A stretch of 23,863 nucleotides of DNA from Candidatus Bathyarchaeota archaeon (GCA_020356305.1 CP070636.1:106253-130115), one strand, 5' to 3'; counted from the first letter of the stretch, positions 15,189 to 23,653 are shown. Numbers and translations: made by a program. The notes: generated by a model from the letters alone, not told the origin.

Positions 15189-15617
15189 ATGTCAGAAACC
15201 CTTGTCATACCTGTAGATTCCCTCGATGCAAGTTTGAGAGAGCTGATTCCGTTTGGCGAAAAGATCGTCTACACATCCAAGGTGAAAGTATCCAAACCCG
15301 GATGGGGACAGCCAACGAAACATGGCGATCTGATTCTCACTCCCAGCGGAGTCGCTTTCAAAGCTGGAGAAGGACAATCTAAGACAGACAGCTTCGAGGC
15401 CTATGTGCCCTACACGCACATGACTGCAGTTAAGAGCAAGAAGGGAACACTGGAGTTTAAGATCAAAAATCCCACTAGCCCAGAAATAAAGCGTGGATGG
15501 AAACTGACACTGGAAAGATTTGAAGACGAAGACAAGAAGGCGTTCAAGAAGAGGGAAGAACTGTTCACACAGACTTTTGAGGATTTAATGAAAAGAAGAC
15601 TTGCAATCTACTTCTAG
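15189..15617 (+). CDS. Unrecognised 142-residue protein
   Basis: I do not recognise this gene. It encodes an intracellular-looking protein with no membrane segment. Residues 20-110 alternate short polar and hydrophobic stretches, including E-K-I-V-Y-T-S-K, K-H-G-D-L-I-L-T-P-S-G-V-A-F-K-A-G and Y-V-P-Y-T-H-M-T-A-V, in a pattern like PH/GRAM-type beta folds, followed by a charged helix (E-D-E-D-K-K-A-F-K-K-R-E-E). That structural guess is inference. AGGAG lies eight bases before the ATG. It stands alone between pyrH and valS. Confidence 0.72.
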   Translation: MSETLVIPVDSLDASLRELIPFGEKIVYTSKVKVSKPGWGQPTKHGDLILTPSGVAFKAGEGQSKTDSFEAYVPYTHMTAVKSKKGTLEFKIKNPTSPEIKRGWKLTLERFEDEDKKAFKKREELFTQTFEDLMKRRLAIYF

Positions 15618-15842
15618 AGATTTTGCACACTGCACGCGCGCTCACAGCTCATCGACTTATGACCCCTCGTCCATCACAAACCATTAGTTACACATTAGCT
15701 CATTCTACAGAAGCGTCCCCGAAAACTTCATCTGAAGAACGAGAATAGAAGGATTAGAAACCAACCGGAAACTAAAAAAATAAATTAAACCCACCCATCC
15801 ATCACCTAGCACAAGTAAAGATGTTTGAAAAGGATTAGCAAA
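15618..15842 (+). promoter_or_regulatory. valS upstream region with A/T-rich promoter
   Basis: This 225-base gap holds no convincing gene. An A/T-rich element at 15774-15789 (seven A, then TAAATTAAA) is a likely TATA region; transcription would start near 15810, and AAAAGGA at about 15828-15834 is the ribosome binding site before the valS ATG. The first half shows nothing I can name. Confidence 0.5.
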
Positions 15843-18299
15843 ATGGAACCTCTCCCTAAACAGTGCAATATCCTCCAAATCGAAGAGAGATGGCAAAAAA
15901 AATGGGAAGATATGGGCGTCTACCATTTCGACTGGGCAGACAAAACCCGCCCGATCTACAGTATAGACACTCCACCACCCTATCCCTCAGGCGACTTCCA
16001 TATGGGAAACGTTCTCAACTGGACCTACTTCGATATCGTAGCTAGATACAAGCGCATGAAAGGACAGAATGTCCTTTTCCCCCAAGGATGGGATTGCCAC
16101 GGGCTGCCAACAGAAGTCGAAACTGAAACCCATTATGAAATCAAAAAAACAGAGGTCCCACCACAAAAGTTCAGAAAGCTTTGTGAAAGTCTGGTCAACA
16201 AATACATCAACGCAATGAAAAGCGCCATAATACGCCTCGGATGCTCCATAGACTGGACAACTGAATACAAAACCATGAACCCTGACTACTGGCGCAGAAC
16301 CCAACTCTCATTCTTTCTTCTCTACGAGAAAGGCTTCATTTACAAAGGAACCCACCCGGTTAACTGGTGCCCCCGCTGTGAGACAGCCATAGCCGACGCG
16401 GAAGTGGAACACCTGACGAGAGAAGGCTCTCTACATTACATAAGGTTTCAGCTACAGGACAAAAAATCGTCATTGACAATAGCCACCACCCGGCCGGAAC
16501 TCTTGCCTGCATGTGTAACAGTTGCAGTAAACCCAAACGATGAACGGTATCGACAATACGTGGGAAAAGATGTCATTGTGCCCATCGCAGGAAGGAAAGT
16601 TAGAGTTATGACGGAAGAGATGGTGGATCCTACGTTTGGAACAGGGGTGGTTATGATATGCACCTATGGCGACAAGGCTGACGTCAAATGCGTCACAAAG
16701 CATCATCTACCAGTCATTATGTGTATCAGTGAAACAGGCAAAATGACTGAAAAAGCTGGGAAATACGCTGGAATGTCTGTGGAACAAGCAAAAGAAACCG
16801 TAGCCAAGGATCTAAAGAAAGAAAACCTCCTGGAAAAGACGGAGAAAATTCAGCAGGAGATTGGAATTTGTTGGAGATGCCATACCCCCATTGAAATTCT
16901 GGAGCGAAAACAATGGTTTATGAAAACCCTCATGTTAACCGATGACGTGGAGAAAAATGCTCGAGAAATTGCCTGGTATCCAGACTATATGAAAACACGT
17001 TTGATCGACTGGGCCAAGTCGCTGGACTGGGATTGGGTTATTTCACGTCAACGTGTTTTCGCGACTCCGATCCCAGTTTGGTATTGCGAAAAATGCGGTG
17101 AAATCGTGGTTGCACAGCCCGAATGGATTCCTGTAGACCCCAAGTTGGAAGAGCCAAAAATTGATAAGTGCCTAACATGCGGTTCCAGCTCTTTTATTCC
17201 CGAAAGAGACGTGTTGGACACATGGTTTGATTCTTCGATTACCTGCGCTGTTCACGCTGGCTGGCCAGATCGAGAAGACTGGAAGAGACGTTTTCCAGCA
17301 GATCTGCACCCGTCTGGCATCGACATCATTCGCACATGGGCATACTATCTTATGGTTCGACACCTTGCGTTATTTGACGAAAAACCGTACAAGCGTTGCT
17401 TAATTAACGGTATGGTTTTAGGAAGCGATGGGAGGATGATGCACAAGTCGCTTGGTAATTATGTGGCGGCTCCTGACGTGTTTGGCAAATATGGCGCCGA
17501 CGCGGTACGTCAGTGGGCAGCAAGTGGAGGAGCAACGGGATCGGATATACCTTTCCGCCCGCCGGACGTAGAGTACGGATGGAGGTTCCTCATCAAGCTT
17601 TGGAACGCTGCCCGCTTCGTCAGCCAACATCTGAAGGAATTCACGCCACAAGAAAACAGTGAGCTGGAACTCTTAGATAGATGGTTAATCAGCAAACTGG
17701 AAAGAACTACTGGAACAGTGACCGAAGCCTATGAAAGTTGTCAGTTTAACATAGCGACGGAGGAAACTCGAAACTTCATATGGCATACGCTTTGCGATCA
17801 ATACATCGAGGCGATAAAGCATCGGCTATACAGACCAGACAAGTATGGAAAAGGGAAAAAAGCAGCTGCTTTGCACACCCTCTACACAGTCATTTTCCGC
17901 GCCCTGCAACTAATGGCGCCTGTCTCCCCCCACATGACCGAGGAGATATACCAAGTCATGTATGCGAAGGACAAGAAACACGAGAGCATCCACGTGTCTC
18001 CTTGGCCCACCCCAGACAAGGAGAAAATCGATGAGACAGCAGAGAAGTGTGGAGCTCTGATCACCGCAGTGATAAGCGCGGTCAGAAAAGAAAAGGCGGA
18101 AAGAAAGATGCCGTTAAACGCAACGATTAGGAAACTCACGATCTACGCAAGTACAAAAGAAGAGGTGAACATTTTAGATCAGAGCAAAGAGGACATCGAG
18201 GGAACCTGCAAGACAGAGAGAATTGATATACGGCTTGAAGAGGGCGAGGGCAAGGAGGTACCAGAATATCCAAACGTTCGATTCGCCGTTGACCGCTAG
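15843..18299 (+). CDS. valS: Valyl-tRNA synthetase
   Basis: This 818-residue class Ia enzyme charges tRNA-Val. The HIGH motif appears as H-M-G-N at 53-56 in P-P-P-Y-P-S-G-D-F, the archaeal ValRS form. F-P-Q-G-W-D-C-H-G-L-P-T-E follows, then the CP1 editing domain (A-T-T-R-P-E-L-L-P-A-C) and a C-x2-C zinc-like insertion. The KMSKS loop reads M-M-H-K-S at 532-536, so the first lysine and the first serine of the consensus are changed, though L-G-N follows as usual. The anticodon-binding helical domain and C-terminus are present. The ATG at 15843 has AAAGGA nine bases upstream; an in-frame TTG at 15825 is less likely. The stop shares CTAG with aRF1. Confidence 0.95.
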   Translation: MEPLPKQCNILQIEERWQKKWEDMGVYHFDWADKTRPIYSIDTPPPYPSGDFHMGNVLNWTYFDIVARYKRMKGQNVLFPQGWDCHGLPTEVETETHYEIKKTEVPPQKFRKLCESLVNKYINAMKSAIIRLGCSIDWTTEYKTMNPDYWRRTQLSFFLLYEKGFIYKGTHPVNWCPRCETAIADAEVEHLTREGSLHYIRFQLQDKKSSLTIATTRPELLPACVTVAVNPNDERYRQYVGKDVIVPIAGRKVRVMTEEMVDPTFGTGVVMICTYGDKADVKCVTKHHLPVIMCISETGKMTEKAGKYAGMSVEQAKETVAKDLKKENLLEKTEKIQQEIGICWRCHTPIEILERKQWFMKTLMLTDDVEKNAREIAWYPDYMKTRLIDWAKSLDWDWVISRQRVFATPIPVWYCEKCGEIVVAQPEWIPVDPKLEEPKIDKCLTCGSSSFIPERDVLDTWFDSSITCAVHAGWPDREDWKRRFPADLHPSGIDIIRTWAYYLMVRHLALFDEKPYKRCLINGMVLGSDGRMMHKSLGNYVAAPDVFGKYGADAVRQWAASGGATGSDIPFRPPDVEYGWRFLIKLWNAARFVSQHLKEFTPQENSELELLDRWLISKLERTTGTVTEAYESCQFNIATEETRNFIWHTLCDQYIEAIKHRLYRPDKYGKGKKAAALHTLYTVIFRALQLMAPVSPHMTEEIYQVMYAKDKKHESIHVSPWPTPDKEKIDETAEKCGALITAVISAVRKEKAERKMPLNATIRKLTIYASTKEEVNILDQSKEDIEGTCKTERIDIRLEEGEGKEVPEYPNVRFAVDR

Positions 18300-19570
18300 C
18301 TGGGAGGCTTGAAGCGCAGAGTGGCTGCGACACCACCAAAAGAGTTCTTCAACATCTGGCCCTCTTCTGTCTCGACGGAGATAACCTCCACATCTGTTCC
18401 AGTCTGCTCCGCCAGTTCAGCCAATTCGTCGATGACTCCCTTGGCCTCTACTAGTGAGAGAGATGTTGCTTTACAATTTGGGCATGGTTGTCCGCTTAGG
18501 CTTTGTTCCAACCCGAGAACCTCCTGCTCTCTCATGGTTTCTTCTTCAACATAGTCGCAAGCCGTGCATTTGACCATGACTCGAACCACGCTAAGCGCTT
18601 CAGACAGTAAGAGAGTTTTCACCGCGCCACTCTTCAAGCAACGTTTCACCTCCTCCTCTCCATACGTCGCCAAGCCAGTGTCATGTCCTATCTCGTAGAG
18701 AAAATCCTGCACAATCCGTTTCTCTTTCACATAGCGAACGTGCCGCAAAATCTTCGGGGCTCGTTCCATCACTTCCTCCACTCCCTGCTCGCCAACGTAG
18801 GCCGTGTCCATCGTGGCAATGATTTTGTCTCTCAGCGTATAATGAATATAGTCTCCCTTTTCAAAATCATTTTTTGTGGGTCCCGGACCCCCAATGATTA
18901 CGCCTTTCAGGTCGGGGATAGACAAGAAAACCTCATCGGCATGTTTTCCAACGCGCTTAAAGTAACCCAAAAGTTTTGCTTCTCGCAGTCGCTCAAACCT
19001 CCTCGCCGACTGCCCTCCTGCCCGATGTTTTCCGGGCACGCCCGAGGTGATGTCCTTAACGGTTTCTAAACGTCTCCCCCGCAGCGTAGCGAAAGTCGTT
19101 GCACTAGAGTCTATGACAATGATTCCGTAGGTTTCTCTCTCCCTCAGAAATTCTTGCAGGTACTCCGTGTGAAACCTAGCGTCGCAGCGGTAAAGGTACA
19201 CTTGGATTGGCTCAGGCGGAGTAATCACATAGGTTTCAATCCGTTCGCTTCCCGGACCATTTTGCGGGATGGCTCCGCAGAAGATCACCAAGCCCTTTTC
19301 TGGCACGCTTTTAAAGAGTTTGAGCCGCTGCATGACTTTTACAATGGCGTCTTGAACGTTTTTCCTAGTGGTGTCCGACTTGATGTTGGCAGCGGTTCCA
19401 TACTCCTGTTTAAGCATGGCGATGGCCTCGCTAATCTGACGCCCTGGTGGCACGTACAAAGAGATAAGTTCGGTTCCTCTCCCCTCCTTGCGGCCTAGCG
19501 TGTCCAGTGTCCTTTTCAAGCGAAACCTTTCAAGCGATGTTCGTTTGATGCTCAAGCCACTATTCCACAC
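18296..19570 (-). CDS. prf1: Peptide chain release factor aRF1
   Basis: This 424-residue protein recognises all three stop codons and triggers peptide release; it is the archaeal counterpart of eRF1. The stop-codon reading motifs N-I-K-S (62-65) and Y-x-C-x3-F (Tyr127, Cys129, Phe133) are intact, and the catalytic G-G-Q is at 185-187 with S-A-R-R-F-E-R after it. A zinc ribbon in the last domain has cysteines 336, 339, 364 and 367. The start is GTG at 19570, but without a clear ribosome binding site; an in-frame TTG a few codons on is possible. It converges on valS with overlapping stops. Confidence 0.95.
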   Translation of the reverse strand: MWNSGLSIKRTSLERFRLKRTLDTLGRKEGRGTELISLYVPPGRQISEAIAMLKQEYGTAANIKSDTTRKNVQDAIVKVMQRLKLFKSVPEKGLVIFCGAIPQNGPGSERIETYVITPPEPIQVYLYRCDARFHTEYLQEFLRERETYGIIVIDSSATTFATLRGRRLETVKDITSGVPGKHRAGGQSARRFERLREAKLLGYFKRVGKHADEVFLSIPDLKGVIIGGPGPTKNDFEKGDYIHYTLRDKIIATMDTAYVGEQGVEEVMERAPKILRHVRYVKEKRIVQDFLYEIGHDTGLATYGEEEVKRCLKSGAVKTLLLSEALSVVRVMVKCTACDYVEEETMREQEVLGLEQSLSGQPCPNCKATSLSLVEAKGVIDELAELAEQTGTDVEVISVETEEGQMLKNSFGGVAATLRFKPPS

Positions 19571-19664
19571 GTTGATGTTAGCCTACAGGATAGCGGGCCA
19601 GATAAGAGTTGCCGTTTTTCGGATAGTCAACAAGTGGAGCGCATTTAGGATCTAGGATCAACGT

Positions 19665-20258
19665 TCAAGAAGTCCCGTAGCGCATGCGTATTCGGGGTTT
19701 CGCTATTGTTTCTCTGACTTCGAGGCTGAAGAAGTCAGACGCGCTGGCAGGCTTTATAACTAAAGCGGTGTCTGCTCCTCTACCAGTTCCTGCTATGGCC
19801 ACGATGTTTTTGTCCACCGGGATGAGGCCCGCATCAGCTGCCATAACACTGATCTCAACGCAAACCTTGGTTCCCTCGCCGAATAGCCTGAGAGCATGCG
19901 CGATGAGTTCAAGAGGCAGAATTGTCGTGAACTTCTTTCGGACGGCTCTCTCGACACCGCTTAACGCGTGGGTGGCAGTCAACAGCTTGGCTCCTCTTTC
20001 CAAGATTTTCCGACGATTTTCCTCTCGTAGCTCCAAGGTCCCAGGCTTCACAAAGCTAGAGTGGTGAGTAACAACCACCACGTTGAAATCTTCGAAGACT
20101 TCTGATGCTCGTGCTCCGGTTTCGCCTGTCGTTGAAGCGACGAGGACGTCTTCTATCCCTTCGGCTTGGGCGTATTCTTTTGCCAATTTCAACACTAACT
20201 CTGTGTTCTGCGAACCCGCGGCCTCGAAGTAAACTGTTTTTCGTTCCGTGAAATTCAT
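19665..20258 (-). CDS. Stand-alone pyruvate-kinase C-terminal-domain protein
   Basis: This 197-residue protein matches the alpha/beta C-terminal domain of pyruvate kinase without the catalytic barrel, a class found in archaea and some bacteria with no settled function. Signatures include Y-F-E-A-A-G-S-Q-N-T-E at 10-20, A-S-T-T-G-E-T-G-A-R-A-S at 41-52 and T-H-H-S-S-F at 64-69. The ATG at 20258 has GGGAGG eight bases upstream; the open frame continues to 20345 but without such support. A TATA-like stretch at about 20305-20312 would give a short leader. It follows the Lrp gene in the same direction, after a 217-base gap. Confidence 0.85.
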   Translation of the reverse strand: MNFTERKTVYFEAAGSQNTELVLKLAKEYAQAEGIEDVLVASTTGETGARASEVFEDFNVVVVTHHSSFVKPGTLELREENRRKILERGAKLLTATHALSGVERAVRKKFTTILPLELIAHALRLFGEGTKVCVEISVMAADAGLIPVDKNIVAIAGTGRGADTALVIKPASASDFFSLEVRETIAKPRIRMRYGTS

Positions 20259-20475
20259 TCTAGTTCCCTCCCTAGTAGCTGTAAATATTGCTGCTGAAAA
20301 GATGTTTCTCATAAAACTTTTTTGCCGGATACCTATCTTATGCAAGCTCGGTCTTGGCTTTTTTCGAGATTAGATGCGAGAGACTTCTAGGCAAACGTAG
20401 GCAGAGGATGAAGTTGTCTCCGCTTCTTGTCTATAGCAGATGAATTGATTCCAACGTGTGCATGTTAGCTGCGAG

Positions 20476-20967
20476 TTATGGGGGGACATCCCTCAGGTAT
20501 GTTAGAGAAAATCTCTTGAATTCTTCTTCTCCGATGCTAATGACAAAAGTTTCGATGTTTTCTGTGAAGTCTTTCCAGTCAGTTCTCAAGAGATTTATCT
20601 TCTGATGGTAGTCTGTATAGTTTTTGTGAAAAGATATAATCACTCCCGTCATGCCTAGACCCTCTCCTGTAGCGGCGAATATCGCATTTGGAAACTTTGC
20701 AGCATATTCTCTGGCTTGCTCCGTTCTTTCTGGCGTAAGAATTTCAGCCCGCATCTTGACAAAGGTTAAAGCCAATATTTCAAAGCCCATCTTCCTGAAA
20801 TTCGGGACAATTGTATAGTCTTGAATTAGTCCGCTCTGTTCAAGCTTGTGACGAGTTCTGGTGATTGTTGGCTGAGAAACCTTGAGGACTTTGGCAAGTT
20901 CTCTGTCGCTTCGTTTCGAATTCTTCAGTAGCTCCCGCAACAATTGTGAAACTAATTCTTTTCGCAT
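20476..20967 (-). CDS. Lrp/AsnC-family transcription regulator
   Basis: This 163-residue protein has an N-terminal helix-turn-helix (about 18-48, with S-D-R-E-L-A-K-V-L-K-V-S-Q-P-T-I-T-R) followed by an alpha/beta ligand-sensing domain of the Lrp/AsnC type. Such proteins form dimers or octamers and sense amino acids or other small molecules. A TATA element (CTTTTAATC on the minus strand, centred near 20994) lies 27 bases before the ATG, so the message is probably leaderless. No obvious target genes follow; it may regulate itself or the winged-helix region to its right. Confidence 0.85.
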   Translation of the reverse strand: MRKELVSQLLRELLKNSKRSDRELAKVLKVSQPTITRTRHKLEQSGLIQDYTIVPNFRKMGFEILALTFVKMRAEILTPERTEQAREYAAKFPNAIFAATGEGLGMTGVIISFHKNYTDYHQKINLLRTDWKDFTENIETFVISIGEEEFKRFSLTYLRDVPP

Positions 20968-21338
20968 GGATTACAATTATGAAATAACAGATTAAAAGTT
21001 TGTGCTATTTGATAAGAATTTTCGAGGACAAAAATACTTCTTATGCGCGCGCTCGATGCTTGAGCATAGGTTGCTCTTCAAATGCAAGATTGTATGTCTT
21101 GAATAAGGATTAGGTAGAACGTGATGGAAGATAATTCATTCTGCTTCGTGGGCACTATTGATTGCGAACCGCATTCGTATCATTAATTCAAAACGCGCTG
21201 CGCTGGAGATTACTTTTGTAGAAAGCTACGCGCCTAAAGTCTTATATTTGATTAGAGCGAATAATATGCAGATATATACCTAGCTGGTATGCCCTAGGCT
21301 TAGTCTCGCCTAGTTGTATTCATTGAAGTGAGAGTGAG
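20968..21338. promoter_or_regulatory. 371-base divergent intergenic region
   Basis: I see no gene here. At the left is the minus-strand TATA element of the Lrp gene (about 20990-20998). At the right, GATATATACC at 21271-21280 is a good TATA box for the winged-helix gene, followed by an inverted repeat. The middle holds only a possible 20-codon frame with no support and several GCGC-rich patches. Confidence 0.45.
21294..21313. repeat. Inverted repeat at the winged-helix promoter (operator candidate)
   Basis: CTAGGC at 21294-21299 and GCCTAG at 21308-21313 form a perfect six-base inverted repeat with an eight-base spacer. It lies about 20-40 bases after the TATA box, so it covers the expected transcription start, and about 25 bases before the start codon. 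It could be an operator or a short 5' hairpin. Confidence 0.4.
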
Positions 21339-21608
21339 GTGTCGAGGCGAAGTTGGACAGACATTACTGCCGATATCCTAGAGGTGACTTTGACCCCTTC
21401 AAACAAAATGAGGATAATGTACAAGTCAAACTTGAATTTTGAGCGATTCAACAGGTACTTCTATGATTTGATGGAGAAGGGTTTCATAAAGGAAAAGAAC
21501 CATTCGAATGGGCGGTCGGTGTATAAAACCACTGAACGCGGCAGAATTTTGTTGAAGGCTATCAGGAGGGCGCAGGAACTCTTCAACTCTGGAGAATTTG
21601 ACTCTTAA
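21339..21608 (+). CDS. Small winged-helix DNA-binding protein
   Basis: This 89-residue protein matches the archaeal winged-helix type often seen as tiny stand-alone regulators. Residues 8-77 hold the helices and wing: I-T-A-D-I-L-E, K-M-R-I-M-Y-K-S-N-L-N, Y-F-Y-D-L-M-E-K-G-F-I and T-T-E-R-G-R. The start is GTG at 21339, preceded by GAGTGAG, which is only a fair ribosome binding site. The TATA box and inverted repeat upstream suggest regulation, perhaps by itself. A related gene lies at 22731. Its stop overlaps that of the convergent helix-turn-helix gene (TTAA). Confidence 0.8.
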   Translation: MSRRSWTDITADILEVTLTPSNKMRIMYKSNLNFERFNRYFYDLMEKGFIKEKNHSNGRSVYKTTERGRILLKAIRRAQELFNSGEFDS

Positions 21609-21976
21609 ACCTTTATGGCCACCTCCCTGATCTTCTGGTTGTTGATTCTCAAGCTTAGCTCCACCTCTACGTCGCTGAGGTTGCTGAAACTTGTCGATAC
21701 AACTTCGATGCTGTTTTGTGGCGGGACGATGAATGACGCAATAGTGGTTTCCGGTCTAGTTGGTTCTTGTTCTTCTTCTGCTGGGAGAAGAAGCTTCCAT
21801 AAGACTCTGATTTTTATTCTTTTGGCTATTTCATCGTATTGGAGGAGTTGGTGATCTGAGAGAGTCTTTGATAGTTCGGCGAGTTTGCCGGTTGGAAGCC
21901 CCAGCTGGTCTGAGAGTTCATCTATGCTGTGCCACGACCCATCTTTTATCGTTGCGAAGAACTTCTCAATGCTCAA
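21605..21976 (-). CDS. Helix-turn-helix-like protein, 123 residues
   Basis: This protein is not one I can name. Its first 60 residues look like a winged-helix or helix-turn-helix domain (S-W-H-S-I-D-E-L-S-D-Q-L-G-L-P, then L-A-E-L-S-K-T-L). The second half, from about residue 75, is a short beta-rich segment (I-A-S-F-I-V, V-E-V-E-L-S-L-R-I). It starts with TTG at 21976; upstream, an AT-rich ACTAAAAT is near 22015. Its stop overlaps the convergent winged-helix gene. Confidence 0.7.
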   Translation of the reverse strand: MSIEKFFATIKDGSWHSIDELSDQLGLPTGKLAELSKTLSDHQLLQYDEIAKRIKIRVLWKLLLPAEEEQEPTRPETTIASFIVPPQNSIEVVSTSFSNLSDVEVELSLRINNQKIREVAIKV

Positions 21977-22140
21977 CGCAAGCTCGCCACAAGTATGTTG
22001 CGTGCCAAGTCCTATTTTAGTTTGGCAGAACCTTCGGTAGTGTCAGATTCAACGGCAATTTCTATGTTTTTTGATTCATTTTTTATAGAAAAATGATGTC
22101 AAAGATTTAGACTTTAGAGCTGTACTTTTCGTTCTTACAT

Positions 22141-22198
22141 GTTTATAAAACTGGAGCCCCGTATACTACAGGCTGCACTTGTTGGTTGAAGGAAGGAG
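22141..22198 (+). promoter_or_regulatory. TATA box and ribosome binding site of the 22211 gene
   Basis: GTTTATAAAA at 22141-22150 is a strong TATA box; transcription would begin near 22170. GGAAGGAG at 22191-22198 is a good ribosome binding site 12 bases before a TTG. These signals are the main support for the gene that follows. Confidence 0.5.
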
Positions 22199-22210
22199 TT
22201 TCGAGCAGCT

Positions 22211-22648
22211 TTGTCATTCCGCTCCGAAGACACGGGGGGACTTGAGAGCCTTGAAAAGGCAGGGGTTCAGGTCCAAGCAGAAGACGTTAAAACAGAGTGG
22301 AAGCTTCTTTGGCGTTGCCGCATCGATGATAAGGTTAGAGCCGAGGGCATCGCAAACCAAGACTATTCGCTATTGTTTGTTGAACAGGGCACAGTGATCG
22401 TTGCCACCAGAGACTTCAAGCCCTTGAGTTTACGGGAGATCCTGCTTCTCCACGAGGTTCAAAACGTTGAACGAGTTATTCCTCCTCATCCTTCAGTGGG
22501 CGGATGGCGAAAATTCGCTCGCACCGTATTGAACCAGCAGAGGCGCGCTCGAAGGTGGGAGAGGCCTGTGCCAAGTTCAAAGAGCAAGAGGAAGCTGCAG
22601 CGCAAGAAGGGCGGCAGAGGATGGCTGCACCATCGTATGAATAGGTAA
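22211..22648 (+). CDS. Unrecognised basic protein, 145 residues
   Basis: I do not recognise this gene. It encodes a mixed N-terminal half (L-E-S-L-E-K-A-G-V, W-K-L-L-W-R-C-R-I-D-D-K, L-L-F-V-E-Q-G-T-V-I-V-A-T-R-D) and a strongly basic C-terminal third (R-R-A-R-R-W-E-R and S-K-S-K-R-K-L-Q-R-K-K), which suggests nucleic-acid binding. The start, TTG at 22211, rests on the upstream TATA box and ribosome binding site. Open frames also exist on the other frame and strand, so it is less secure than its neighbours. Confidence 0.5.
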   Translation: MSFRSEDTGGLESLEKAGVQVQAEDVKTEWKLLWRCRIDDKVRAEGIANQDYSLLFVEQGTVIVATRDFKPLSLREILLLHEVQNVERVIPPHPSVGGWRKFARTVLNQQRRARRWERPVPSSKSKRKLQRKKGGRGWLHHRMNR

Positions 22649-22730
22649 GGCGCTCATCACTTCTTCCCAACTTGTTTGTGCTTTTTTCGTGCATGCAATG
22701 CGCGTGTATATCGTATGGCGGGTTTTGTGG

Positions 22731-23123
22731 TTGTCTACGCTTTCGGACATTGGCGTCAAGCGAAAGACGAACAAGAATCGGAACAGTTTGGAAATTGTAA
22801 GAGACATGCTGTCCGCTGCTTCAGAGAAGGCAAAGAAGACTAGGATCATGTACAGGGCCAATTTGAGTTACCGCCTTATGGAGAAGTACTTGAACACTAT
22901 TTTAGAGAGCGGCCTAGTGGAATGTGACGATGATTCTTGCTACATGGTTACCTGGAGGGGAAAGGAGTTTCTTCAAATGTATGAGGACTACCTTGAACGA
23001 TGCCGGAGAATTGGCAAGGATATCAAGGGAGCTCGTGAGGACAGGTTACAGCTTGAAAATATTTGTTTCAACAATGAAAACAATGCGAAGCGAATGATAA
23101 ACGACAAAAGAGTTCTCGTGTGA
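22731..23123 (+). CDS. Small winged-helix protein, paralog of 21339
   Basis: This protein (about 130 residues from TTG 22731) has a winged-helix domain like that of the 21339 gene; both share the helix K-x-R-I-M-Y-R/K-x-N-L. It continues with L-M-E-K-Y-L-N-T-I-L-E-S-G-L-V and W-R-G-K-E-F-L, then a longer charged tail. The start is uncertain: a TATA-like GTGTATATCG at about 22704-22713 suits a start near 22731, but the frame is open to GTG 22689 and ATG 22698. The stop overlaps the next gene's GTG as GTGTGA, so a regulator and a secreted protein are coupled. Confidence 0.75.
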   Translation: MSTLSDIGVKRKTNKNRNSLEIVRDMLSAASEKAKKTRIMYRANLSYRLMEKYLNTILESGLVECDDDSCYMVTWRGKEFLQMYEDYLERCRRIGKDIKGAREDRLQLENICFNNENNAKRMINDKRVLV

Positions 23124-23653
23124 AAACGGAAGCACACACTTCTGAGGCTGCCAGCTTGACCGCTAACAAGCTCTGTCATCTCACTGCAATAGGTTTAGTT
23201 TTCACTCTCTCCTCGATTCTTGCGGTTTCAGCATCAACAAGCAATCTGCAAGACGCTTTTTCCGTTGTTTTGGAGGCTGAGCAGTTAATAGTGCAGGCGT
23301 ACGAGGCTGTTTTAGATGCTGAGAGGGTTGGAGCTGACGTTTCAGGTTTATTGGTTAGGTTGAATAATGCTTCTGAGCTTCTTTCTGAGGCTTGCATGGC
23401 GTTTGAAGCTGGAGATTTTGAGGAGGCCATTCGGTTTTCAGGGTTGGCCTGCGGCGTTGGACGCGAGGTTGTGGATGACGCGGAGAAGCTGGAGGTTGAA
23501 GCCGGTTATGCAGGTGCTAATAGGTTTGTGTGGTCTCTTGCTGGGTCAGTCGTGGGCGTTGCACTGGTTGTTTGCGCCAGTTTCTGGGTTTATCGAGGTT
23601 TCAAGAGGCGCTACTACGCGCGGTTGTTGAAGAGCAGACCGAGGGTTGATTAG
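23120..23653 (+). CDS. Secreted/membrane-anchored helical protein
   Basis: This 177-residue protein has an N-terminal signal-like hydrophobic stretch (about 20-38), a middle of two to three amphipathic helices rich in Ala/Glu (about 42-130), and a C-terminal membrane helix (about 137-158) followed by a basic tail. The plan suggests an extracytoplasmic helical domain anchored in the membrane. I do not know a function. The GTG start at 23120 overlaps the previous stop. A DUF1616-like gene begins three bases on. Confidence 0.75.
   Translation: MKTEAHTSEAASLTANKLCHLTAIGLVFTLSSILAVSASTSNLQDAFSVVLEAEQLIVQAYEAVLDAERVGADVSGLLVRLNNASELLSEACMAFEAGDFEEAIRFSGLACGVGREVVDDAEKLEVEAGYAGANRFVWSLAGSVVGVALVVCASFWVYRGFKRRYYARLLKSRPRVD

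Noticed and set aside
21121..21190. 20-codon frame starting with ATG in the intergenic region
   Set aside because: Too short, no ribosome binding site and no conservation evidence.
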